From contig VJWM01000126.1 in the NCBI GenBank assembly GCA_010909165.1, positions 434,001-498,000 on the forward strand: a stretch of DNA of 64,000 bases. The letters run 5' to 3'. A model generated the notes under the pieces. It saw only the letters and a list, made by a program, of their open reading frames with translations, had not been told where the DNA came from and searched no databases. Positions 55,613-64,000 of this stretch are shown here, one piece after another (the stretch's first letter is position 1; every line of letters begins with the position of its first letter). Made by a program: the position numbers and the translations under genes. This DNA is from Anthoceros angustus (lineage: Eukaryota > Streptophyta > Anthocerotopsida > Anthocerotales > Anthocerotaceae).

Positions 55613-56690
55613 ACGATTGCGCGCCGTACCGCCATCAAAGTCGCCACCCACCATCCTCCTCAGTGAACTCGTCCTTGTATTTCATCTTGTTTTCCGCCAT
55701 TGCCCAACGAAACTTCTCCTCGAAATCTGCAAGGGACGTGCTTCCATGTTTTCCTGTGAAGACATCGTTCTTACTTGGTGTGAACTCAAGCTCCATTCTT
55801 GCAGACTCTCGCTCCAATCGAATCTCCTTGTGATTGGCGCGTTGTCTCTGTATTGTTCCGGTGTCCTCTTGAATGGCGAGTAGTAGACGTCGTGCACTTC
55901 TCCGACTGAAGATGACGCAGTGTCCTTCGTCGATCCACCACGATCTCGGGAACACCATCAATGGTTACTTCTCCTATGCCCACCACCGCACGGATGTTGT
56001 CAAAGGGCAAATTGTTTTCCCGTTAGCCCAACCAACCAGCTGAAAAGTACATCCACGCCTCTATCCACAAACGGCTCCACGTATGCGTGCTCTTCTGCAT
56101 AATCCGCTTAACTCAAGAATCGTGAAACTACCACACCTAAACCGTATAATCAATGGCGAAATTCATCCATCGAAAAACATCAGCCTATCTCTTAGTGTTG
56201 CCTCTGCAACACCCAACCTTCTCGGATCGCAGCTGTCTCCTGGGTTGGATGGTGGACGACTTCCGCCTCTTCCTCCAATCTCCAGCGCGCCACAGTCTCC
56301 TCCAGTACCGTATCTTAGTCCCCAACAAGAGGGATTGTTGATGTGGTGAAATCAGGATGGAAATTTCTCCCAACCTGGTAATGCAACAAACCACAAGAAC
56401 CTCTAGGAGACAAAGACACAGCAGGGACGAAGTATGGCTGTCTATTAGAACAAGACAAACATCAACAATCCAAGAATTCATGGCTGGGTGCCCACATATA
56501 TAGGCAAAATCCCCCAGGAGTTCTCGATGAAGTGTCCACCCGTATCGATGGTGGGCACTTTATAATCCTACTTTCCTTGGCCTTCGAAATAATATTTTAT
56601 GTGTTTAACAGCCTATTCGCCCTTTTCCTTGATATAGATTGCATGCGCCATGATACATCACCTGCCATCCTTCATCTCCATACGCATGCA
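55613..56690 (-). other. Block of unknown origin, minus-strand coding traces (unit 2)
   Basis: Counterpart of 46974-47990, better preserved. ELEFTPSKNDVFTGKHGSTS then LADFEEKFRWAMAENKMKYK is readable in one minus-strand frame of 108 codons (55961-55635), and NIRAVVGIGEVTIDGVPEIV lies just upstream in another frame. No family was recognised. Confidence 0.35.
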
Positions 56691-57041
56691 TACATGGCAC
56701 ACATGCATACATGGCATACATGTCATGTGCAGGCCATCCATGGGCCATGTACATGACATCATCAAGCACTTCAGCATCAGGGCTTATGCCCGAGATGCTC
56801 TAGTCAGTATCTAGTCATTTCAGCATTCAGGGCTTATGCCCAGGATGCTCTAGTCAGTATCCAGTCATAGAGTCTTAAGTGCTCTGTTTCCCATACAGCA
56901 ACAGCATGACACGGGCCCACGAAGACCTGGGAAGGTGATAAAATTACGGACATGGAAACTTTATAAATATGCAAAGATTGGGAAGTCCCTTTACACTGAT
57001 TGGGTGAGGAACAGCCCAATGGAGGGACCTAGGCCAAGGAG

Positions 57042-57471
57042 CACGGTGTCATTTTGACCTCGTCCAGCTTGGTCCCGATCCCGTATGTGTTAAAAAACAT
57101 GGGATCGGAGGTTCTTCAGGAGTCCGGTCCCCAACCCTCGGTCCCCTATTACTCTCGGGGACCGAGGATTCATAAAAGGTCCGGTTCAAAATTAGTAAAT
57201 TACTTAATTTTATATCCAAGGATTTATATTTATTATGGACACATGGACCCATCTTATCATGGACGCAGACTGCAGTCCGCTGAGCTGGGCTGCAGTCTGG
57301 ACCCAGTCTGCAGTCTTTTAGATTATTATTTATAAATTATTTATTTAATATTTATTATATTTAGTGACCAAGGGTCGCAAAAAGGCACGGTCCCTCCTCG
57401 GTCCGGGACCGAGCGTAGCCAGGCTAGGCGGTCCCGGGGACTGAGATAATACTCGGTCAAAATGACACACT
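57042..57471. mobile_element. Mutator-like MITE, unit 2 copy
   Basis: 430 bp with the same ends and the same gccaaggag duplications (57033-57041 and 57472-57480) as the unit 1 copy. Identical position in both units shows that the MITE was in place before the tandem duplication. Confidence 0.85.
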
Positions 57472-57786
57472 GCCAAGGAGGACTAGTCCTCGCTAGATCC
57501 AAATGTGTATGCATTGTTTCAAACTCCACGCGTATGCGCATTCGGACACTCTCCAGATATTAGGATATCCTTCACGGAGCTCATAACCGTCCTGCGAATT
57601 TCAGATTTTCTGAGAATTATTTATCGTGGACGACACTTGGTTTCCAGCAATGTGTGGCGGTGAGCCTCGGCGCACTTCCTTCCCTGGTAAAACACTAGCA
57701 CCTGCAAACAACCAGCGTTAACGGATCTCATGGTGATCGATTGAAGCTGGTATGCTGCCATCGCCAGGTGAGCGTTGGTAGGTTTC

Positions 57787-60700
57787 TTAGCAGCAATCGG
57801 GATCGAATGCTCCCTGAGGTACAGACGGAGAATCACACGAATCTATCATGCTGCATCAGCCAATGCTCCAAGCAAGGACATGGGATACCGCTCAATCGGG
57901 TCAGCAGGAACAGAAAACGATCCAAGCTCGTTGCAACGCAAGGCGCTTGAGTGGACTGGAAGTCGGGTCGGTGCCAGACGGCTTGCAGCTCCTGCCATAC
58001 CTCCCTCATGCTCGGCCTGTCGTCCGAGCTGAACTGCACACATTGGACAGCCAGCATCGCCACGCTCAAGATGGACTGCTTTCCGACGGCGGTTTGGAAA
58101 GTGTCGTGGAGAGCGGGATCGATCAGCTGCTGGATGTCACCACCCGAATGAATGAGCGGAACTGCCAGGTTGATGAGACTGCCTTTGGCGCCCTCGCCTC
58201 TGTTCCGATCCACTGCAGGCTGCGAGGTGATGAGCTCCAGCAACACCACACCAAAGGAATACACATCGCTCTTTCCCGTCAGCTTGGAGTTCACGCAGCT
58301 CTCGGGATCCATGTAGCCGAACGTCCCTTGGAGCGTGAGAGCCGTGATGTGAGTTGCATCCAGGGCCGGTGCAAGCTTGGAGATTCCGAAGTCTGCTACC
58401 TTGGCATTTAGGTTCTCGTCCAGCAGGATGTTGGCTGACTTCACGTCCAGATGGTAGATAGGAGGGTTGGCCGCAGAATGGATGTAGGCCAAAGCATCTG
58501 CCGTTTGAAGTGCAATCTTGAGGCGCTGTCTCCATGTTAAGGGCCCGGATTGTCCTGTTCTCTGGTGTCCCCGGGTGCTCCTCGAGGCGTGCCGTTGGGA
58601 ACGTACTCGAACACCAGGAGAGCCACTTCGTTGGCGAAGCAGCAGCCGAGAAGTTTGACCAGGTTCCGGTGATGGACCTGCGACAGGATCCTGACTTCGT
58701 TGAGAAACTGTTGCCTGTCCACCTGAGATCCTTCCCGCTTGCTCTTCTTGATTGCTACCTTCTTGCCATCATCCAGCAAGCCTTTGTAGACAGTTCCGAA
58801 TCCACCTACTCCTATCTGGCAGCTCTCGGAGAAGTTGGCTGTAGCTCTCTTCAGTTCTCTGAACGACATAAGAGTGGTGGCTGTGTCCTTGCAGTTATCC
58901 CTCAACTCGGCCACCAGGTCTATGTCCTTCTGATGCCTCTTGAAATAGATCCTCCACCGCCAGCAAAGGGCAAGGCAGCATCCAGCTATGATGAGCGCAG
59001 AGGCATCCAGAACAGCCAGAAGCTGCCATAGTTTAATGCCTCGACTCTTGAGGCCTGCATGACACATGAGGGGAGTGTCATCAGAAATCAAGTCAGCCAC
59101 CAGCTTCAATGCCATGTCCGAAAATGAAGTGTGAGATCCATACCTGAGGCTGGGTGTCGGCAATCTGGTAAAGTGGGACTTCCACAAAGTCCTGGATTAC
59201 CATGGAAGAGCAGCGTGACATTATCAGGGAGGCGGGGGAGTGGTCCCGTGAGGTTGTTGTTGGAAATATCAAGAACCGTTAGGTTAAGCATCTCGCTGAA
59301 TCCATTCGGGATCTGCCCCACAAGTGGTTGTTGGATAAGTTCACCAACTTCAGGGAAGGCATAAAGGTTTTCGTGAACACATCAGCTGATATCTGCCCTG
59401 TCAAGTTGCTGTTGCTCAGATCCAGGACCTCCAAGAGCGGCAATTTTCCGATGGACGAAGGCAGACTGCCTATATAATAGTTGCTGCTAACCGAAGCTCC
59501 CTCAAGCTGACATGAGTCTCCAAGATGACCTGCAGGTGTGACGTTCATTGTCAGAGCTCAAGTTGAGAAAGTTGTTGCTCATGTCCAACACTTCCAAGCT
59601 CTGCCAGTGCCCAGGCCCTGCTGGAATGTCTCCAGAGAAGTGATTGTTTGCTAGTCGCAGTTCTCTCAAGCTGGACAGCTGATGTAACCACATCTGGCTT
59701 ATATCTCCAGACAACTGGTTATTGTGAAGCCACAGCTGTTGCAGCCTGTCCTTCAGATTTTCTGCCAACTCTCCTGGAATAGGGCCTTCCAGCAAGTTGT
59801 AGCTGAGGTCTAGGATTTCCACACTTGCCCAGCCGGCATTTGTCAGTGGAATTTTCCGGTAAAACGGTTGCCGGAGAGTCGTACTCCTTCACGCTTGCTG
59901 GGATGCCAAGTCTTGCAGGTTTCCAGACAGGCGGTTGTTATGGAGCCACAGTTGCTCCAATCCTCTTCCGAAAACGAATTTTGTTAGTAAGGTCGCCCTC
60001 TAGCATATTGTTACTCAAGTCCAGTACGACCTGCTCGTTGGAGAAGCTACGGACGGGAATCCTTCCGAGATGGAATTACCTGATACATTTAAGTATGTCA
60101 GGCTGGTCAGGGGACCGGCTTCTAGCAAGTCAGCAGGATGCTACCATTGAGCTTATTGCAGGCGAGATCGACCACTTCTGTGTTGTTATTCCAGGTCCCA
60201 GGAGGAATCTCACCGGTGAGCAGGTTGGAAGCAAGATTCAGGAATGCGAGACTGGGCATGTGGGCAAGCCCAGACGGCACGGTGCCCTCTAGTAAATTGG
60301 AAGACAGGTCCAAGTACTTGAGGTTCCTCGAACCCTCCAAACCGGGAGCTCTTCCTGTCAGCCTGTTGTTATTGAGAAACAGCGACACCAGGTGAGTAAA
60401 ATTTGCCAGGTCTGGAATTTCTCCAGAAAGTTTGTTGCCCCCAACATGCAGCTCCTGGAGATGGTAGAGACCTCTCAGCCAAGAAATGTTACCACTGAGA
60501 GAATTTTGTTGAGCATAAAAAAATTGTAGGCTCGGGAGGTGAGCGATATTGGCAGGAATGCTGCCTGTCAGATTGTTGGCCCCCAGATTCAGCTGAATCA
60601 AGGTCTTGGCATTCATGATCTCTCCAGGGATGCCACCAGAAAAATCATTGCCAGACAAATCCAGATACTCGATGCTCTCCAGAGAACCAAGAACACTCGG

Positions 60701-60964
60701 CAGACTGCCGGAGAGGCCCTCACCCTGGAGTTGTAGGCTGGAGACGTTCCCAGCGCTGTTGCATACTACTCCATACCAGGCACAGGGATTCTCTGTGCTG
60801 TCATTCCAGCTGCTGAGAATCCCTGCACCATCCACAATTTGCTCCTTCATTTGCAGCAAGATCAGACCATCCAAGGTCAACCCCTTGATTCCGCTGGACA
60901 GGTGCGAGAACAGAACGCAGAACAGCCAAAGATTGGGCAGTACCAAACACCTTCCTGCACACAT
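57787..60964 (-). pseudogene. LRR receptor-like kinase C, with a few frameshifts
   Basis: The ATG is at 60964. The first 280 codons are intact: signal peptide, N-cap (NDSTENPCAWYGVVCNSAGN) and LRRs. Later frames change at about 60135, 60060, 59900, 59850, 59535 and 59490 through one-base losses that kinase B does not have, and at the shared last-LRR site (59317-59330). The intron before the transmembrane helix and the kinase ([42 protein letters not shown]) match B and A. Two compensating indels near 58566-58587 break the kinase. A one-base loss near 57947 changes the tail, so the frame ends at 57833 instead of the old stop near 57787. B and C complement each other, so the real gene may be open. 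Confidence 0.77.
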
Positions 60965-61163
60965 CTTGATCGCCAAAGAAGATTAAATAAATGCACAAGA
61001 CATAGTCTCCAAACGTATATAATCAATAAAAGAGTATGGAAAATGATATAGCTGGTTCTTCAATTGCTTTCTTAAATGTTAAAAACACAGAGTAATATTA
61101 CAATATTAGTTCAAAATTTGATACCTTTTGGCCTGAACAAGCTTCGAGGCATGCTGACTTTTA

Positions 61164-61276
61164 GGAGATTGTGCATGTGGTTTCACAAACAAGAGAACAA
61201 GACCAAAAGGCACTCGTTTCCCTGTTATGATTCCGGTATGCTCATATTCTTGTATAAACCAAGGAATGTATTTTAA
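61164..61276. promoter_or_regulatory. Conserved upstream block of kinase C
   Basis: Same block as at 52439-52551, 200 bp upstream of the kinase C start. Confidence 0.5.
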
Positions 61277-62085
61277 GCTTTTATGAACGTTTTATATTCC
61301 ATATGTAGCATATTTTAGTTCATCTATAATTTTTAATTTAATTTTATAATATTTACATTTCAATTTAAATTTTAAATATGTATATTGAATCATATTAAGT
61401 TAAAGAAAAATAATTCATATCTAAATATATTATACAAAATCTCATATTTATATTCATATATAATAAAATAACTTCATTTCCATGATAAATTTTCAGCCAT
61501 ACTGTCATACGGAAGCGGCTTCACACTGAGCACACAGATCCAAGCTGTGTTCTTCACCTTCAAGAGTGCCCGGAAGAAAACATGAGATTGTGCATTAGGT
61601 GTTGAATTTTGAACACTCTTGGCGCCAAGCCAGCCCAGCGGCTCGGGTGCCAAACGGACACGAAATAGACGCCGTCCATGACTCCTGGCGGGCGGGCCTG
61701 TAAAACGCCGCGCTCCTGTCCTGGCGAAACCGGCAGCGAAGGTGGGATGGCGAAATTAAAAGCGAATGAAGCAAGTGTCTCGGAAGCAGGCGACTGTACC
61801 ATCCATATATCATCGCAACATTTGATTGGAGAACCCGTGCACGGCGCACGCAGGCAAGCTCGGTAGCAACCAAGATTTCTGGCAATCGCTCCTCGGAGTT
61901 CAGGAAGGCTGCTGTAAATCCATGGTATTTTGCCTCCTTCCTCAAGCATCGTCTCCGGATCGTCTTCGTCGAAGTGTTTAACAGCTTCGTCCCCAGATAG
62001 ATACAACTTTGAGCCTGCACAGAAATGGCCATGGTTCGGATTGCCATGCTCACGTGCTGCGGCTCACCCTTGACCCTGAGCGGAA
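61277..62085. other. Divergent intergenic region between kinase C and expansin copy 2
   Basis: The AT-rich part to about 61490 has no gene. At 62006-61560 the minus strand is open for 148 codons (DEDDPETMLEEGGKIPWIYS, ELRGAIARNLGCYRACLRAP); the same stretch in unit 1 is replaced by other sequence. It may be part of a real gene but no family was recognised. Confidence 0.4.
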
Positions 62086-62821
62086 TTGTGCCGAGATGGG
62101 CTGGCCAGATGCGGGGAATGCTGCCAGGTGAAGTGCACCAACGACGGATGCAACGACACGCCCACCACTGTCGTGATGACGGATCAGTGCCCGGGTGGCG
62201 TGGGAAGCCCCATTTCGATCTCAGCGGCTCTGCATTCGAAACCTCGCTGCCGCCGGCCGATCGTCTGACCTCGTCACGCTGGGCGGGTCCCGGCTGCTCC
62301 GGATACATCCCTGAGGCTGTAATGACAATGCAATGCTTCGAATAGACGATGGCATGGATGCGTTGCGCGCAGGGTGCCTTGCTCCTACGGTTCCCAGACT
62401 GTGGCATTCGACATGGACGCGAATTGCAATCCCAATTGGGTCGCCTTCGTGGTCGAGTTTCAAGCAGGCGATGGAGATCTCCACTCTGTCGAACTCAAGG
62501 TTAGGAAAAGCTATGCATGGTGTCTCGGTTTTGGACACTGTTGATTACTCTTGGATGGCATTGGCTTTCATGAGTTGAAACCAGCCACAAGATCTCACAT
62601 GTGGTGAATGTTGGGGTGGCAGGATGCGTCTTCAGCTTGGCAGGCAGTGAGTCACAATTGGGGAGCCAACTGGCAATTCTTCGGGAGCCTTAACGGCCCC
62701 GTTTCTGTTCGGCTCAAATCCCTCCAATACTGCCGACCAAGTGCTGGTTGCCAAGGATGCCATTCCAGCTGACTGGACACCTGGCCACACCTACCAATAC
62801 CAAGACCAGTTTAGCTACTAG
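62086..62821 (+). pseudogene. Expansin (beta-like), copy 2
   Basis: Near-identical to copy 1: CGECCQVKC, VVMTDQCPGG, HFDLSGSAFE, MDANCNPNWVAFVVEFQAGD, NWGANWQFFGSLNGPVSVR and YQYQDQFSY before TAG at 62819-62821. It carries the same one-base shifts after PGG and after RLKS as copy 1, so these predate the duplication or reflect a shared collapse in the assembly. The N-terminal region is not found. Confidence 0.72.
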
Positions 62822-62873
62822 GAAAATTTGATGCACCGCACATTTGGGTCGGGTCCTGCATCCAGTGCGCCCA

Positions 62874-63584
62874 CAATCAAAGCTTGGGTGCATTTGTACG
62901 TAGTGCTTTTCAAACTGTACTATTATTCTAAAATTACATTATTCTCACATTCCTGATTCTGTGTTTGAGGGAAACAACAGCAACCCATCTTCAACTTACC
63001 AGCAGTGTTACCAGTTTTTTTGACGGAAACACTAGCAAATTGGCTTCAAGTAATTTACGGGCCTGTCCAGCGGTTCAAGCTTATTGAAAGAATGATAATG
63101 ACCCATCCAGCTTCACAAATGTTCCAAGTGTATCTCATCCTGCATTCGAGCTCGGGTATTCAGTAATGGACAAACAGAAGCCTCACATCCGCCCAACTGT
63201 GAGTTCACACAAGGCTGTAGGGCTGTACCTGACCGAAACCTGAAGACTTCAGTGAAGGCTCGGATCTTGTGTCGGGTGCTCAGGCACACTTCTTCTGATA
63301 ACTGCAACGACATGCTGAACAGGAAAAGATTTGTTAGCAGTCCCACCAAAGAAACTAATGCCTGAAGGCAAGAATACGAATCAAGCGTTGTTTGAGGTTA
63401 GGAGGTTGCGGAACTCATGTTAGAAGAACCGCCGTAATATGTATGTACTGAAAGCAGAGTGTTTCCGCTCCACATACGGTTGGTTACGGTTTCCGCACCT
63501 CCTGCTCCTTCCTGCAATATTAAATCCTCACGATCCAATCCAACTTTCAACGTCCGATTTGGGTTTAATTTGGGGTCCCCGAGT
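62874..63584. other. Intergenic region, nothing recognised
   Basis: Single-copy sequence outside the duplication. A 78-codon minus-strand frame (63349-63113) has no recognisable domain. No repeat structure was noticed. Confidence 0.5.
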
Positions 63585-63779
63585 GGGGTGCGCCAGGCAA
63601 TGGAAGTAGTGCAAGCCCAAAGCGACGCTCGAGGAGCCGTGGTAGCAAGCTACCACTTGAGGCCTCGCCCCGAGAGAAATTAGATTAATATCATGTGGGT
63701 CGATGACCCACGTATCAGATATTAAACTGATAAGAACAGATACTACACTTGATCTTAGCCAAAAGGCCGAGAAAGGTAT
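63585..63779 (-). ncRNA. U2: U2 spliceosomal snRNA
   Basis: U2 pairs with the intron branch site and with U6 in the spliceosome. Read on the minus strand the gene starts ATACCTTTCTCGGCCTTTTG at 63779 and contains the branch-site recognition segment GTGTAGTATCTGTTCTTATC, followed by the conserved CAGTTTAATATCTGATA. Stem-loop IIb (GTGGGTCATCGACCCAC) and the 3' stem-loops (GGTAGCTTGCTACC and the GCCTGGCGCACCCC end) follow. The length of about 195 nt is normal for plant U2. The Sm-site region reads TAATTTCTCTCGGGG, a shorter and less uniform U-tract than usual. The 3' end at 63585 is inferred from the conserved ending. Confidence 0.96.
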
Positions 63780-63801
63780 ACCTCCCTCTCGCAGGTCAGG
63801 G

Positions 63802-63809
63802 TCTATATG
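63802..63809 (-). promoter_or_regulatory. TATA box of the U2 gene
   Basis: CATATAGA on the minus strand, about 23-30 bp upstream of the U2 start, the position used by RNA polymerase II snRNA genes of plants. Confidence 0.65.
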
Positions 63810-63838
63810 GGCCAGAGGTGTTACGGTTTGTTCCCTAC

Positions 63839-63849
63839 CGATATGGGGT
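63839..63849 (-). promoter_or_regulatory. Upstream sequence element (USE) of the U2 gene
   Basis: ACCCCATATCG on the minus strand agrees with the plant snRNA USE consensus RTCCCACATCG at 9 of 11 positions. It lies about 30 bp upstream of the TATA box, the spacing typical of polymerase II-type snRNA genes. Confidence 0.7.
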
Positions 63850-64000
63850 AATACCCTATATGGTTATCGTTTCGTTTGACACTAGCTGGTCTTGAGGTCC
63901 TCTCAACGCTTTGCTTCTATGTTTTTCGTGGGTACCCAATAAGAAACCGTCTCCACTATCCTTCATCGCTAGTATGTAGTGGGCATCTGCTACATTTTGT
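63850..64000. other. Distal flank of the U2 gene
   Basis: No gene or known motif was recognised in the last 150 bases. Confidence 0.5.

Larger units (their letters stand above)
54171..62873. repeat. Tandem duplication, unit 2 (8.70 kb)
   Basis: Repeats unit 1 in the same order and orientation. The junction agtgcgccca|ctaccacgca at 54170/54171 joins the end of the expansin flank directly to the middle of E3, the signature of a head-to-tail duplication. Confidence 0.9.

Noticed and set aside
61595-62407. 270-codon minus-strand frame opposite the expansin
   Set aside because: Most of it is antisense to conserved expansin codons, so it is a shadow. Only the 148-codon frame at 62006-61560 was kept as a weak possibility within the intergenic entry.

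Overview
The window reads as nuclear DNA of a land plant, probably a seed-free one. It holds the 3' end of a VPS53 gene split by introns of only about 75-116 bp, three plant-type LRR receptor kinases, two expansin copies, a plant-type U2 snRNA gene and deeply nested LTR retrotransposons. Introns this short recall Selaginella-like genomes, but the species cannot be fixed from the sequence alone.

Layout. 1-1653: last exons of VPS53 (+). 2192-5237: LRR receptor kinase A (-), convergent with VPS53. 5238-6609: AT-rich upstream region of kinase A. 6610 to about 44460: a stack of transposons, each inserted into the one before. The outermost is an LTR-type element called E3 here (- strand; pieces 6610-8316 and 44146-44460). 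It is split by a Gypsy-type element with LTRs of about 3.7 kb (+, 8317-44145). The Gypsy 5' LTR is split by Copia element 2 (+, 11511-33042, repeat acacc). The gag of Copia 2 is split by Copia element 1 (-, 12501-27676, repeat gattc). Copia 1 carries about 10 kb of foreign-looking cargo between its 5' LTR and gag, with remains of a GHTH-motif transposon protein and many copies of a GC-rich palindrome.

44461-62873: a second E3 copy (+) runs into a large tandem duplication. Units 45525-54170 and 54171-62873 each contain E3 sequence, a block of unknown origin, a Mutator-like MITE with a 9-bp target duplication, a receptor kinase on the - strand (B or C) and an expansin remnant on the + strand. 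62874-63584 shows no recognisable gene. 63585-63779 is a complete U2 snRNA gene (-) with a plant snRNA promoter.

How the parts relate. Kinases A, B and C are paralogues that share an intron, an upstream conserved block and a one-base frameshift in the last LRR. B and C arose from the 8.65-kb duplication. The retrotransposon block lies between A and the B/C pair. Many reading frames carry single-base indels. Because the near-identical units differ mostly in homopolymers, and in the transposon-derived parts at CAG/CC sites, some breaks may be sequencing or assembly errors, so pseudogene calls are provisional.
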